Positions 32,603-41,832 of a DNA stretch of 61,562 bases are shown here, one piece after another (the stretch's first letter is position 1; each line of letters begins with the position of its first letter). Below the pieces are notes generated by a model that was not told the DNA's origin, made no database searches, and saw nothing but the letters and a program-made list of their open reading frames with translations. This DNA is from Muribaculaceae bacterium (lineage in GTDB: Bacteria; Bacteroidota; Bacteroidia; Bacteroidales; Muribaculaceae): positions 1 to 61,562 of the forward strand of contig JAFSPZ010000029.1 of assembly GCA_017451225.1 (NCBI GenBank), read 5' to 3'. The position numbers were made by a program, and so were the translations under genes.

Positions 32603-34594
32603 ATGAAAAAAATTTTGCTGACCTTGGCCCTGCTGGCAAGTGCCACGATGGCATGGGCCGTGCAGGTGGAATGCTCGCCTGGCAACCTGAAAAACCTTGT
32701 TGATGACACTAGCGTGACAACTCTTGTTGTTACCGGCCAGATGGATGCCCGTGATTTCAAGTTCATTAGCGACGAGCTCGACGCTCTCACCAGCGTTGAC
32801 CTGAGCGGCGTGACGATAGTGGGTTACAGCACTGTGGAGCCATTGATAAACAACGAGGCAAGCTTTGGCGCCGACTGCATTCCGCCACTGTCGTTTGCTG
32901 GAAAGAACAGCCTCGCTCAGGTGACACTGCCCAGCAACACTCGAGGCATAGGGATGGCGGCGTTTGCCGGCTGCAGCCGTCTTGCCAGTTTCACATTTCC
33001 CGAATCGCTTGATTCGATAGCCGATTATGCTTTCGCGGCAACGAAGCTCAACCAGGTGACTTTGCCCCAAGGAGTGCAGCACCTGGGCGAGGGTGCATTC
33101 AGCAATAACACAAACCTCACCAGTGTGACAATAGTTCCCGAGGGCAAACTCGAGCTGCCTGCAAGAGCCTTTGAAGGCTGCACAAGGCTGGTCACGGTGA
33201 TGCTGGGCACCAATGTGACAGCGATGGGCGACCGCGCCTTTATGGGCACCACAAGCCTGACGAGCGTGAGTATCGAAGGCAGCAACAACATCAAACAACT
33301 GGGCGATCGGGCTTTTCTTGGCTCGGGAATCACCAGTTTCGACTTTGAGAATGCATTGCGCCTGCGCTCAGTTGGCGATTGGGCTTTTGCACAGTCAAAG
33401 CTGGCTAGTGTGGCTACTGCGTTAGGAACCAATCACCTGGGCAAGGGAGCTTTTTACTATGCCCCGAGCTTGACCAGCTATGTTCCCAACAGGCAATGCG
33501 ACAGCATCGCCCCCATGTTCCTTGCAGGAACACAGGTGGAGAACAATGTTACCTACAACACAGCCATTCGCTACATAGGTGACTATGCATTCTATAATAC
33601 TCCAGTACAAACGTTGATACTGCCCAACTCGTTGCAATACATAGGCACCCGTGCCATGGCTGGGATGACACACCTGGGCAGTCTCACCTGTTATGCTCTC
33701 GATGTTCCCCAGCTTGGCGATGAGGTGTGGGCTGGCATTGACCAGAGCACCATACCACTGATGGTGGTTGAAGGCTGCGTCGAGAAGTACAGTGGCGCTG
33801 CTCAGTGGATGGGATTCATGATTCAGGATTTCTTGTTTGGTGATGTGAATCGTGATGGCTATGTCAATGCCACCGACATTACAATCATTTATAACATTCT
33901 GCTGGGTGCTGCCTATGAATTTATGGAAACCGCCAACGTCAATGGCGATGCAGTGATTAGTTCGACCGATATCACCATCATCTACAACATCTTGCTTGGC
34001 ATTGCCTATGCGCCAGGACGCGGCAAGAGCGTGAGCGACAGCAGCGACCAGATGAGCGCCGAAGACTTCGTGATAGAGGCTGGCGAGACCCATGTGATGG
34101 AAGTGGAACTGGTGAACGATGCCGGCTTCTCGGCAATGCAGCTTGACATTGAGATGCCTCAAGGACTGAGCATCAGCGATGTGACTACTACCGACCGCGC
34201 CAAAGACATGATAATGGGATTCAACGAGATTGAACCTGGCAAGTGGCGAATTGTCATGCACAGCGCCGAGGCTATGGAAGGCAACGAAGGAACGCTGCTC
34301 AACATCACTGTCAAGGCCGACGAGACATTTGGCGGCAACGAGACAATCACCGTGAGCAACATCCAGGGTGTTGAACCCAGTGAGCTCACCCACTATATTG
34401 ACGACTTCACGGTTGAGGTGGGAACCACCACTGGTGTGAAAGATATCAACATCGACTCTCAATCTACAGGACCGGTCGACGTTTATAACATGAACGGCCA
34501 GCTGCTGCGCCAGGGTGTGGAGCGCAGCCAAGCCACCCAAGGTCTTCCTCAAGGCCTGTACATCGTTGGTGGCAAGAAAGTAATTGTTAGATAA
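32603..34594 (+). CDS. Surface LRR protein with dockerin-like, cohesin-like and Por tail domains
   Basis: 663 aa from the ATG at 32603 (MKKILLTLALLASATMAWA); the TTG frame start at 32582 precedes the signal peptide and is not used. Order: lead domain (VDDTSVTTLVVTGQMDARDF), BspA-like repeats (about 90-400), two calcium-type dockerin-like repeats (about 412-472, GDVNRDGYVNATDITIIYNI and NVNGDAVISSTDITIIYNIL), a cohesin-like beta-sandwich (about 485-615, IEAGETHVMEVELVNDAGFS), and a Por-type tail (VDVYNMNGQLLRQGVERSQA to GGKKVIVR). T9SS export to the cell surface is inferred. Dockerin plus cohesin-like modules in one chain would allow self-association. It is one of three paralogues in the window. 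Confidence 0.85.
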   Translation: MKKILLTLALLASATMAWAVQVECSPGNLKNLVDDTSVTTLVVTGQMDARDFKFISDELDALTSVDLSGVTIVGYSTVEPLINNEASFGADCIPPLSFAGKNSLAQVTLPSNTRGIGMAAFAGCSRLASFTFPESLDSIADYAFAATKLNQVTLPQGVQHLGEGAFSNNTNLTSVTIVPEGKLELPARAFEGCTRLVTVMLGTNVTAMGDRAFMGTTSLTSVSIEGSNNIKQLGDRAFLGSGITSFDFENALRLRSVGDWAFAQSKLASVATALGTNHLGKGAFYYAPSLTSYVPNRQCDSIAPMFLAGTQVENNVTYNTAIRYIGDYAFYNTPVQTLILPNSLQYIGTRAMAGMTHLGSLTCYALDVPQLGDEVWAGIDQSTIPLMVVEGCVEKYSGAAQWMGFMIQDFLFGDVNRDGYVNATDITIIYNILLGAAYEFMETANVNGDAVISSTDITIIYNILLGIAYAPGRGKSVSDSSDQMSAEDFVIEAGETHVMEVELVNDAGFSAMQLDIEMPQGLSISDVTTTDRAKDMIMGFNEIEPGKWRIVMHSAEAMEGNEGTLLNITVKADETFGGNETITVSNIQGVEPSELTHYIDDFTVEVGTTTGVKDINIDSQSTGPVDVYNMNGQLLRQGVERSQATQGLPQGLYIVGGKKVIVR

Positions 34595-34676
34595 AAGAAC
34601 TTGTTCAATGCCTAATGCACGATTGGGACTGTACCCTGTCGGTTTTTTACAAAAATAAAGAACATAAAAACACTGA

Positions 34677-36698
34677 ATGATGGTTAAGAAGTTACATCTG
34701 CTTGTTTTACTTCTCACAGTCATGTTGCCGCATCAAGCGGCAGCTGTGACTGTTACGTCTACAGCAGGCAAACTGGCAGATGTGGTGACCAATCATGATG
34801 TTACCGAGCTTGTGATTAATGGAACTCTTGATGCGCGCGATTTCAAGTTCATTAGCGATGAGCTCACTAAGATTAAATCGCTCAATTTGAGCAACGCTAC
34901 AATAAAGGCCTATAAGAGTGATGTTGACGACGGCCTCTACTTGGGAGGGTACAGTTATGCCGACAACACTTTGCCTTATTGTGCCCTTACAGGCATCATC
35001 ACGTTGCAGACGCTATATCTGCCTAACAATCTGGTGGCAATTGACTATGGTGCTCTTGCCGGCTGCTCGGCGCTGCAATCAATCAGTTTCCCGTCATCGC
35101 TCGAGACGATAGGCGACGATGCCTTTAACTCATGCAACGCTTTGAGCAGTGTCCAGATAACCCATTTTATAAACCGTCTTGGAAGCAAAGCCTTTGCTCA
35201 TTGTGCAAAACTTGCTTCGGTGCTAATCAATCCCAGTGTGCCACTGGAGATAGGCAATGAAGCGTTTGCCGACTGTCCTCTGCTTTCAAGTGTGAGGATA
35301 GGCCCCAAGGTTACATCCATTGGCGATGGTGCATTCACTGCTTGCTTTGCGCTCAAGGATATTGTAGTATGGAATGGCTCTCAGCTTGCAAGCATTGGCG
35401 ATGAAGCATTCTATAACTCGGGGCTTAAAAGGATTAACTTCGATGCTATGCCGCTGGTCAAGCATTTGGGTGCTTGGGCTCTTGCACGCACCAAGCTGCA
35501 GAATGTGAGCGTGCCTTCTCACATCAAGAGTCTTGACCAGGGAACGTTTTTCTATAGTAAGTCGCTCTCACGCATTGAGCTGCCCAGGACTCTCTCTTAC
35601 CTTCCCGATTACATGCTCGCAGGATGCGATAACATCAATGGCACGTCATTCATGACTCAGAACCTGGGTAGCATTGGTGACTATGCTATCTACAACCAGT
35701 CGCAGCACACCAGCATTGGCATTCCGTTTAGAGTGTACTACATTGGCACACAGGCTATGGCCGGCATGACTGGGCTTCAAGAAATTACAAGCGAGCCTCT
35801 CGCTGTTCCCGAGCTGGGCGATGATGTGTGGGCGGGAATAAACAAGCAGGAAGTGAATCTTTATGTCAACGAGCAAAGCTTGAACAATTATAAAGCCGCC
35901 GAGCAATGGATGGACTTCATTATTGGAAAGGCTCACCTTCGCGGCGACATCAACAGCGACGGATTTGTCAACACCGCCGACGCTGTTGCCGAGTGCCAAT
36001 ATCTTGTTGACGGATACACCCAAGGCATAGATGTGAGCGTCACCGACGTGAGCGGCGATGGAGAAGAGAATGTTGCCGACGTGGTTTCAATCTATAACAT
36101 TATCAACGGCACAGTTCCTATTGACGCTCCTGTGCGTTACTACTTTGATGATCTTATCGATGGTAACGGGGTAACTGCAGGCCTTAATGCTGTTAAACTT
36201 GGCATTCTTCTTGAAAACACTAGGAATTATACTGCTTTCCAGCTTAATATTGTTACGCCCCAGGGTGTGAGCATTAACGGTGTTGCACTGGCCGACCGAG
36301 ACATAGGTCATGAAATTTATCTGAAAGAAGAAAGTTCTAATAATTACATGGTCATGGGCTTCTCTCCTGCAGGTGACGACATCGCAGGCTATGAAGGAGC
36401 GATTTTTACACTCAACATTAGCAGTAGCAGGCCCATTGGATTGAATGAGAAGATTCAACTCAACGAAATCAATTTTGTCGACAGCCAAGAGAATGTTTAC
36501 CGCCGCCATGCGAGATATCTCAATATCATTGGCATGACTGCAGTTGAAGACATAGATGCCGATGTGGATGCTGGGCTTGTTGACGTTTATAACACCCAGG
36601 GACAGCTGCTGCGCAAGGGTGTAGAGCGAGACCAGGCTACTCAGGGACTTGCTCCCGGCATTTATATAGTGGGTGGAAAGAAAGAGATAGTGAGATAG
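34677..36698 (+). CDS. Surface LRR protein, second paralogue
   Basis: 673 aa, 82 nt after the previous paralogue. Two ATG codons are adjacent (34677, 34680). A signal peptide (MMVKKLHLLVLLLTVMLPHQ) is followed by the same lead motif (NGTLDARDFKFISDELTK), BspA-like repeats (about 90-400), a dockerin-like pair (GDINSDGFVNTADAVAECQY, DVSGDGEENVADVVSIYNII), and a cohesin-like domain (about 490-620) that is more diverged. The Por tail is nearly identical (VDVYNTQGQLLRKGVERDQA to GGKKEIVR). The dockerin repeats are less regular than in the first copy. A perfect bidirectional terminator follows. Confidence 0.85.
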   Translation: MMVKKLHLLVLLLTVMLPHQAAAVTVTSTAGKLADVVTNHDVTELVINGTLDARDFKFISDELTKIKSLNLSNATIKAYKSDVDDGLYLGGYSYADNTLPYCALTGIITLQTLYLPNNLVAIDYGALAGCSALQSISFPSSLETIGDDAFNSCNALSSVQITHFINRLGSKAFAHCAKLASVLINPSVPLEIGNEAFADCPLLSSVRIGPKVTSIGDGAFTACFALKDIVVWNGSQLASIGDEAFYNSGLKRINFDAMPLVKHLGAWALARTKLQNVSVPSHIKSLDQGTFFYSKSLSRIELPRTLSYLPDYMLAGCDNINGTSFMTQNLGSIGDYAIYNQSQHTSIGIPFRVYYIGTQAMAGMTGLQEITSEPLAVPELGDDVWAGINKQEVNLYVNEQSLNNYKAAEQWMDFIIGKAHLRGDINSDGFVNTADAVAECQYLVDGYTQGIDVSVTDVSGDGEENVADVVSIYNIINGTVPIDAPVRYYFDDLIDGNGVTAGLNAVKLGILLENTRNYTAFQLNIVTPQGVSINGVALADRDIGHEIYLKEESSNNYMVMGFSPAGDDIAGYEGAIFTLNISSSRPIGLNEKIQLNEINFVDSQENVYRRHARYLNIIGMTAVEDIDADVDAGLVDVYNTQGQLLRKGVERDQATQGLAPGIYIVGGKKEIVR

Positions 36699-36740
36699 AT
36701 TCTCACAGTCACAGGTTTTCCACTTCGATAGGTTAGAAAA

Positions 36741-36778
36741 AAAATGAGACAATGGGCACAATCCCATTGTCTCATTTT
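36741..36778. terminator. Bidirectional terminator between convergent genes
   Basis: A perfect 16-bp stem (36741-36756 with 36763-36778) with a 6-nt loop, flanked by A-run and T-run, sits between the second LRR gene (+) and the M48 gene (-). Confidence 0.9.
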
Positions 36779-36799
36779 ATTGTTATAGTAAAATTTGGT

Positions 36800-37612
36800 T
36801 TAATACTTTACTTTGAGGTAAGATTTGTATTTCTCCTTCACTTGTGGGAGTTGTTTCTGGAGGTTTGCTATGCGTGTTGCATCGCTTGGGTGAGTGCTCA
36901 TGAACTCGGCTTTAGTGTTAGAGCCATAAACGCTCATTTTTTGCCAGAAAGAGAGCGCGCAGTCGGGATTATATCCTGCCATAGTCATGAGTACAAGTCC
37001 AATGTTGTCGGCCTCGGTCTCGTGCTTGCGCGAGAAAGGCAGCATCACGCCATAGTTGGCACCAAGTCCAAATACTGTGTTGGCAAGGCTTTGAGTAGAT
37101 TGGCTGGCGTTCTGTGTGATTGCGCCCAGGATGGCACCTCCATATTGGAGAGCCTTCTGATTGCTGAGGCGCTCGTTGCTATGCTTGGCAACGGCGTGTG
37201 CCACTTCGTGTCCAAGCACGACTGCAAGTTCGTCATCACTGGAGATGATGTTCATGATACCCTCGTAAACAACGATTTTGCCGCCAGGCATGCAGAATGC
37301 GTTGAGCTGGCTGTCTTTAACCAGATTGAACTCCCAAGCAAAGTTCTTGGTTTGGTCGCTCATTCCGTTAGCGTTGAGATAGGCCTCGGTAGCGGCAGCA
37401 ATCTTGCGGCCTACGCGGGTAACCTGTTCACTCTTTACTGTTTGAGTGGACTTTGTAGCTTTTGACATGTATTCCTTGTAGGAAGCAAGGCTTGATTGGA
37501 GCACTTCGCTGTCAGAGACGAGGTTCAACTGGTTGCGTCCCGAGATGGGCACCTTGTTGCAGGCGGTCAAAACCACTGCAATCATTGCTGAAATTAAAAT
37601 AATCTTTTTCAT
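36800..37612 (-). CDS. M48-family metallopeptidase lipoprotein (BepA/LoiP-like)
   Basis: 270 aa. The lipobox is VVLTAC (Cys 18). The zinc motif is HEVAH (H135, E136, H139), with the third ligand in HETEAD (E200). Length and the single catalytic domain match periplasmic M48 quality-control proteases such as LoiP and BepA (which carries extra TPRs, absent here). It should degrade misfolded envelope proteins from the inner face of the outer membrane. It starts 24 nt after the Mrp stop, so trmB, mrp and this gene appear to form one operon. Confidence 0.88.
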   Translation of the reverse strand: MKKIILISAMIAVVLTACNKVPISGRNQLNLVSDSEVLQSSLASYKEYMSKATKSTQTVKSEQVTRVGRKIAAATEAYLNANGMSDQTKNFAWEFNLVKDSQLNAFCMPGGKIVVYEGIMNIISSDDELAVVLGHEVAHAVAKHSNERLSNQKALQYGGAILGAITQNASQSTQSLANTVFGLGANYGVMLPFSRKHETEADNIGLVLMTMAGYNPDCALSFWQKMSVYGSNTKAEFMSTHPSDATRIANLQKQLPQVKEKYKSYLKVKY

Positions 37613-37636
37613 GAAAGTGATGTTTTTTTATGGTTG

Positions 37637-38743
37637 TTAATGAGTTATTACACGCTTGGTGGGCGGTAGGGTAGCGTTGCGCTCGTCGATGGCGTCAGCC
37701 ACTGCCGATGCTAGCTTGTTGAATGCCACACCCGACACTGTGTTTTCGAGAATCACAGGCACGCCATCGTCGCCACCCTTGCAAATTGTCGCCACGAGAG
37801 GAATTTGTCCGAGCAGTTTCACGTTGAGAGCTTGAGCGAGGTTCTTGCCTCCGTCTTGTCCAAAGATGTAGTATTTCTCGTCGGGATGAGCTGCCGGTGT
37901 AAACCACGACATGTTCTCGACGATGCCCAGTACAGGCACGTTAACGTGCTCTCCCATGAACATCGACACACCCTTGCGAGCGTCGGCAAGAGCCACTTCT
38001 TGAGGTGTTGTAACCACAATGGCGCCAGTGATAGCAAGAGTTTGTACTAGAGTCAGGTGTATGTCGCTTGTTCCTGGTGGCATGTCAATTATGAAATAGT
38101 CAAGTTCGCCCCAGTTGGCCTCGGTGATGAGCTGCTTGAGAGCGTTGCTGGCCATGGCTCCACGCCACAATACAGCTTGGTCTTTGCTTACTACAAATCC
38201 TATAGATAGAATTTTAACTCCAAATTTCTCGGCTGGTACGATGAGTTTTTGGTCGTCAACTTCTTCCATGTATAGCTGCTCGTCTTCGATACCGAACATT
38301 TTGGGAATTGATGGTCCAAAAATATCGGCGTCAAGCAATCCCACGCGGTAACCTTGCTGAGCCAGTGCAACTGCGAGGTTGCAGGCTACAGTCGACTTAC
38401 CCACGCCTCCCTTGCCGCTCGAAACACCGATGATGTTTTTCACTCCTGGCAGTGGCTCATTGGCCTTGGGTTTTGCCTCAGGTTCGGGAGTCTTTATGTT
38501 GATATTGCCTTTTATCTCTACTTCAGGACCTATGTAAGTGTTGATGGCCACCTCGCTGGCTTTGACTATAGACTTGAGGAAAGGGTCGGTTTTTTTGGGG
38601 AAAATGAGAGAGAACGACACGCGGTTTCCATCGATGCGTATGTCGTCTTCTACCATTCCCATTGTAACTATGTCCTTCCCAGTGCCAGGATAACGCACTG
38701 TGCGAAGGGCGTCGAGTATAAGTGATGGATAAAGCTCTGTCAT
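37637..38743 (-). CDS. mrp: Mrp/NBP35-family P-loop ATPase (iron-sulfur carrier type)
   Basis: 368 aa. An N-terminal MIP18/DUF59-like domain (1-80) is followed by the ParA/Mrp ATPase with deviant Walker A GKGGVGKST (110-118), then DADIFGPSIPKMFG and the DMPPGTSD switch motif. The family carries iron-sulfur clusters to apoproteins in the cytoplasm. The CxxC motif that binds the bridging cluster in ApbC is absent: the equivalent stretch reads MSWFTPAAHPDEKYYIFG. Cluster binding, if any, must differ. It is 19 nt downstream of trmB. Confidence 0.9.
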   Translation of the reverse strand: MTELYPSLILDALRTVRYPGTGKDIVTMGMVEDDIRIDGNRVSFSLIFPKKTDPFLKSIVKASEVAINTYIGPEVEIKGNINIKTPEPEAKPKANEPLPGVKNIIGVSSGKGGVGKSTVACNLAVALAQQGYRVGLLDADIFGPSIPKMFGIEDEQLYMEEVDDQKLIVPAEKFGVKILSIGFVVSKDQAVLWRGAMASNALKQLITEANWGELDYFIIDMPPGTSDIHLTLVQTLAITGAIVVTTPQEVALADARKGVSMFMGEHVNVPVLGIVENMSWFTPAAHPDEKYYIFGQDGGKNLAQALNVKLLGQIPLVATICKGGDDGVPVILENTVSGVAFNKLASAVADAIDERNATLPPTKRVITH

Positions 38744-38762
38744 GATTCTGTTTTAGGTTTTG

Positions 38763-39539
38763 TTATTCTTGCGTATTATTGTTGTCAAAAATTTGTGGCA
38801 TCTGAATCTCGCCTCGACCATAGCTTCGGTAGGTGTCGTGCTCGATGTCGATGTCAGGCTCTTTGAGCTCGCCCTCTTGTGGAAGGTGGAAGCTGATGTA
38901 CTTGATGGTGAGCCCTCGTTGGAGCCACTGCATCTCGTAGTGCGTCTTTATTTCAAGAATGTCGTTGGCCAATCCACTGTCGTAAAGATCGCTGGTGTCA
39001 ACCTCGGTGTCAAGATTGTTAAGCCTTGCAAGCTCATGGGTGTAGGTGTAGAGGAATGGGCTGTCGGTCTTGAGGTGGATAAGCCCTTTAGGAACCAACA
39101 CTTTGCGATAGTTGTTCAGGAAACGTGTACCGGTAAGGCGTTTGTTGGCGTTCTTCATTTGCGGATCGGGGAACGTAATCCATATTTCGTCCACTTCTCC
39201 TGGCTCAAAGAAATGCTCTATAAGCTCAATGCTGGTGCGCAGGAAAGCCACATTCTTGATCTCTTCCTGTTCTACAATCTTAGCTCCTGTCCACATGCGA
39301 GCTCCCTTGATATCGATGCCAATGTAGTTCTTTGCAGGGAATTTCTTGCCAAGCCCCACAGCATACTCACCCTTGCCGCATCCTAGTTCAAGCACGATAG
39401 GGTTGTTGTTGTGAAAATATTGTTCCTTCCACTTGCCTTTCATTGGGAATGGTCCCTCTTGCAGCTTACCAAAGGGGTACTGGAAGACGCATGAGAACGT
39501 TTCCATGTCGGCAAATTTCTTGAGCTTGTTCTTTCCCAT
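38763..39539 (-). CDS. trmB: tRNA (guanine-N7-)-methyltransferase
   Basis: 258 aa, slightly longer than the usual 210-240. The SAM-binding motif is [12 protein letters not shown], followed by [12 protein letters not shown]. The tRNA-binding catalytic region is [17 protein letters not shown], close to the family FPDPW-K-x(3)-KRR pattern with Gln for Trp. It methylates G46 of tRNA variable loops. It is first in an apparent operon with mrp and the M48 gene. A TAAGTTTG box (39613-39606) lies upstream. Confidence 0.93.
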   Translation of the reverse strand: MGKNKLKKFADMETFSCVFQYPFGKLQEGPFPMKGKWKEQYFHNNNPIVLELGCGKGEYAVGLGKKFPAKNYIGIDIKGARMWTGAKIVEQEEIKNVAFLRTSIELIEHFFEPGEVDEIWITFPDPQMKNANKRLTGTRFLNNYRKVLVPKGLIHLKTDSPFLYTYTHELARLNNLDTEVDTSDLYDSGLANDILEIKTHYEMQWLQRGLTIKYISFHLPQEGELKEPDIDIEHDTYRSYGRGEIQMPQIFDNNNTQE

Positions 39540-39566
39540 TTTTTTGTTAAAGTTCTTTTTTTAATA

Positions 39567-39613
39567 TTTGCTCCCCCTTCTCATTTGTCTGATTTAGCGG
39601 GGGAGCAAACTTA
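39567..39613 (-). promoter_or_regulatory. trmB promoter overlapped by an inverted repeat
   Basis: On the minus strand TAAGTTTG (39613-39606) has a TTTC -33 element 19 nt upstream. An 11-bp perfect inverted repeat (39567-39577 with 39599-39609) overlaps the box. The repeat may serve as a terminator for the upstream LRR gene, though no T-run follows, or as an operator. Confidence 0.55.
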
Positions 39614-39639
39614 TAACTTTTATATGGTAGCGGAAAGTG

Positions 39640-41640
39640 TTAACGTACGATGACTTTCTTGCCTCCCACAATGTAGATGCCACTAGGCAATCCTTGAGTC
39701 GCCTCGTTGCGCTCTACGTTGTGTCGCAGCAGTTGGCCGTTCATGTTATAAACGTCAACAGGTCCGTTGACTGCCGAATCGAGATTTATGTCTTTCACAC
39801 CAGTGGTGTTGCCCACTGCGACAGTTAAGTCATTGATGAAGTGTACGAGTTCGTTAGGCTCAACAGCTATGATGTTGTCGATTGATATTTCGTTATTTCC
39901 TCCGAAGCTCTCGTCGGCCTCAACAATGATGTTGAACAACGTGCCATTATTGCCCTGCATGGCGGTTGCGTTGGTAAGCAGAATTCTCCACTTGCCGGGT
40001 TCTTTCTCGTTGTAGCCTAATAGCATGCCATTAGCGCGTTGGGTAACTGTCACGCTTGTGATGCTGAGTCCTTGTGGCATTGTTATGTCGAGCTGAATGG
40101 CCGAGATGCCAGCAGTGTTGATGAGTGCAACGTCCATAGTGTGAGATTCACCTGCCTCTATAGTAAAGTCTTGTGCCAAGAGCTTGTCGTTGTCGTTGTG
40201 TACCGACTTGTTGCGCCCAGAAATGTTCTTGCTGCTCAGCAAGATATTGTATATAATTGTGATGTCGGCAGCAGTGACATTACCATCGTCGTTCACGTCA
40301 CTTGTTTCATAGAATGTCATGTCGTCATTGAGCAGATAGTTGTAGAGTGCAGTGATGTCGGCCGAAGTCACTACTCCATCTTGATTAACATCGCCAAAGA
40401 CTCCAGGAGGTGTTATTAAGAACTCTTTCCATTGCTCGGCGGCTATATAGGCGTCATATCCTCCGCGAGGAACAGAGAGGGGCACGCTGGATTGGTTTAC
40501 GCCCAACCACACGTCTTCGCCAAGCTCGGGAACTTCAACAGCCTTGCTAGTGAGTTTTTGCAAACTTGTCATGCCTGCCATGGCTTGCTTGCCTATGTAC
40601 ACAATGCTTGCTGGCAGAGTGAGCTCTGTTGCCGACGTGTTGTAGAAGGCATAGTCACCAATGGAAGTGATACCGTTTTTGAGTGATTGGCTCATGCCTG
40701 AAACATTGCTGCCAGCAAACAAGTAATTGTTCAGGCTAGTGATGCCTGAAGGAATGTTAAGCTGTGCCAAATCAAGATTGTAGTAGAAAGCTCCATCGCC
40801 TAATGAAACAAGCGTGGCTGGAAGTGTTACATTGCTCAATGGAGTGTTGGCAAAAGCCCACATTCCTATTGAGGTCAGGTTGTTGCTGTTTGCGAGATTG
40901 ATTTCCTCTATGCCCGAGGCAGCGAAAGCAGCTTCGGCAATATTTGTAATACTATGGCTATCACTGAAGTTGGGTGCTTTTAACGAGGTGCATCCGGCAA
41001 AAGCGCCGGGTCCAATTTCTGTCACGTTCTCTCCTAGATTGATGCTTGCGAGCTCACTGCAGTCCATGAAAGCATCTTTTCCCACAATTAAGCTGCTGTT
41101 GGGGTTAATAGTCACCGTCTTGAGTCCGTTGCATCGAGAAAAAGCACCTTCGCCCAGCTCTTTTATAGTAGTTGGAAAATTAATTGACTTGAGCTTGTCG
41201 CATGCCGAGAAAGCATAAGGCTCAATCACTTCCACTTCAGCTGGCAGCGTGAAATATTCAAGCTGGCTACATCCGGCGAAAGCTGCTTTGCCAATTTTCT
41301 TGGTGCTGGTGGGCAGTGTCACACTGCGCAGTTTCTTGCCCATAAACGCTGTGATTGGAATAGCATTCTCTTCATAGTTGGTTGTCGACATGAACACTGG
41401 TGACTTTGCATTGCTGTAAGCCACAATATGTGCATTACTCAGATTGAGCAGAGTCAAATTGTTAAGGTTGTCGGCTATGAACTTGAAGTCTCGAGCATCG
41501 ATGGTGCCAGTGACCGTGAGTTGCGTGATGGAAGTGTCATCAATAAGGTTAGCCAAATTGCCTGCAGTGTTTTCAACTTGCACAGCCCAAATTGTGATAG
41601 CTGCACAGCAAGCAATTAATAGTGTGAGAAATCTTTTCAT
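39640..41640 (-). CDS. Surface LRR protein, third paralogue
   Basis: 666 aa. A signal peptide (MKRFLTLLIACCAAITIWA) is followed by the shared lead motif (DDTSITQLTVTGTIDARDFK), BspA-like repeats (about 90-395), a well-formed dockerin-like pair (GDVNQDGVVTSADITALYNY, DVNDDGNVTAADITIIYNIL), a cohesin-like domain (about 490-615, GISAIQLDITMPQGLSITSV) and a Por tail (VDVYNMNGQLLRHNVERNEA to GGKKVIVR). It is closest to the copy at 32603, which lies in opposite orientation across the M48/mrp/trmB genes. A TACTTTTG box (41689-41682) gives a leader of about 35 nt. Confidence 0.85.
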   Translation of the reverse strand: MKRFLTLLIACCAAITIWAVQVENTAGNLANLIDDTSITQLTVTGTIDARDFKFIADNLNNLTLLNLSNAHIVAYSNAKSPVFMSTTNYEENAIPITAFMGKKLRSVTLPTSTKKIGKAAFAGCSQLEYFTLPAEVEVIEPYAFSACDKLKSINFPTTIKELGEGAFSRCNGLKTVTINPNSSLIVGKDAFMDCSELASINLGENVTEIGPGAFAGCTSLKAPNFSDSHSITNIAEAAFAASGIEEINLANSNNLTSIGMWAFANTPLSNVTLPATLVSLGDGAFYYNLDLAQLNIPSGITSLNNYLFAGSNVSGMSQSLKNGITSIGDYAFYNTSATELTLPASIVYIGKQAMAGMTSLQKLTSKAVEVPELGEDVWLGVNQSSVPLSVPRGGYDAYIAAEQWKEFLITPPGVFGDVNQDGVVTSADITALYNYLLNDDMTFYETSDVNDDGNVTAADITIIYNILLSSKNISGRNKSVHNDNDKLLAQDFTIEAGESHTMDVALINTAGISAIQLDITMPQGLSITSVTVTQRANGMLLGYNEKEPGKWRILLTNATAMQGNNGTLFNIIVEADESFGGNNEISIDNIIAVEPNELVHFINDLTVAVGNTTGVKDINLDSAVNGPVDVYNMNGQLLRHNVERNEATQGLPSGIYIVGGKKVIVR

Positions 41641-41681
41641 TATGTAGTATAATTATTAACTTAATATATAGTATCAACTTG

Positions 41682-41689
41682 CAAAAGTA
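41682..41689 (-). promoter_or_regulatory. -7 box of the third LRR gene
   Basis: TACTTTTG on the minus strand matches TAnnTTTG. The -33 region is only T-rich. Confidence 0.55.
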
Positions 41690-41764
41690 ATAATAAAACT
41701 TTAGAATAAAAAAAATATATTGATTTAAATCACTTATAGGTAAAAATCAAAGCTGTGGTCACAA

Positions 41765-41807
41765 AAAACACTCCATGATTTAGCGTTTTGCACAAAACCA
41801 TGGAGTG
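41765..41807 (-). terminator. Terminator of the PorU-like gene at 41833
   Basis: A 9-bp outer stem (41769-41777 with 41799-41807) with an inner GTTTT/AAAAC stem, followed on the minus strand by TTTTTTGTG. Confidence 0.8.
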
Positions 41808-41832
41808 GTAAATTTGTTTGAAAGATAGTCTC

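Noticed and set aside
33422-34723. 433-codon minus-strand frame opposite the first LRR gene
   Set aside because: It mirrors the dockerin and cohesin-like region of the real gene and has no signal, motif or promoter.
36752-37465. 237-codon plus-strand frame opposite the M48 peptidase gene
   Set aside because: It overlaps a gene with full catalytic motifs and begins inside a terminator hairpin.
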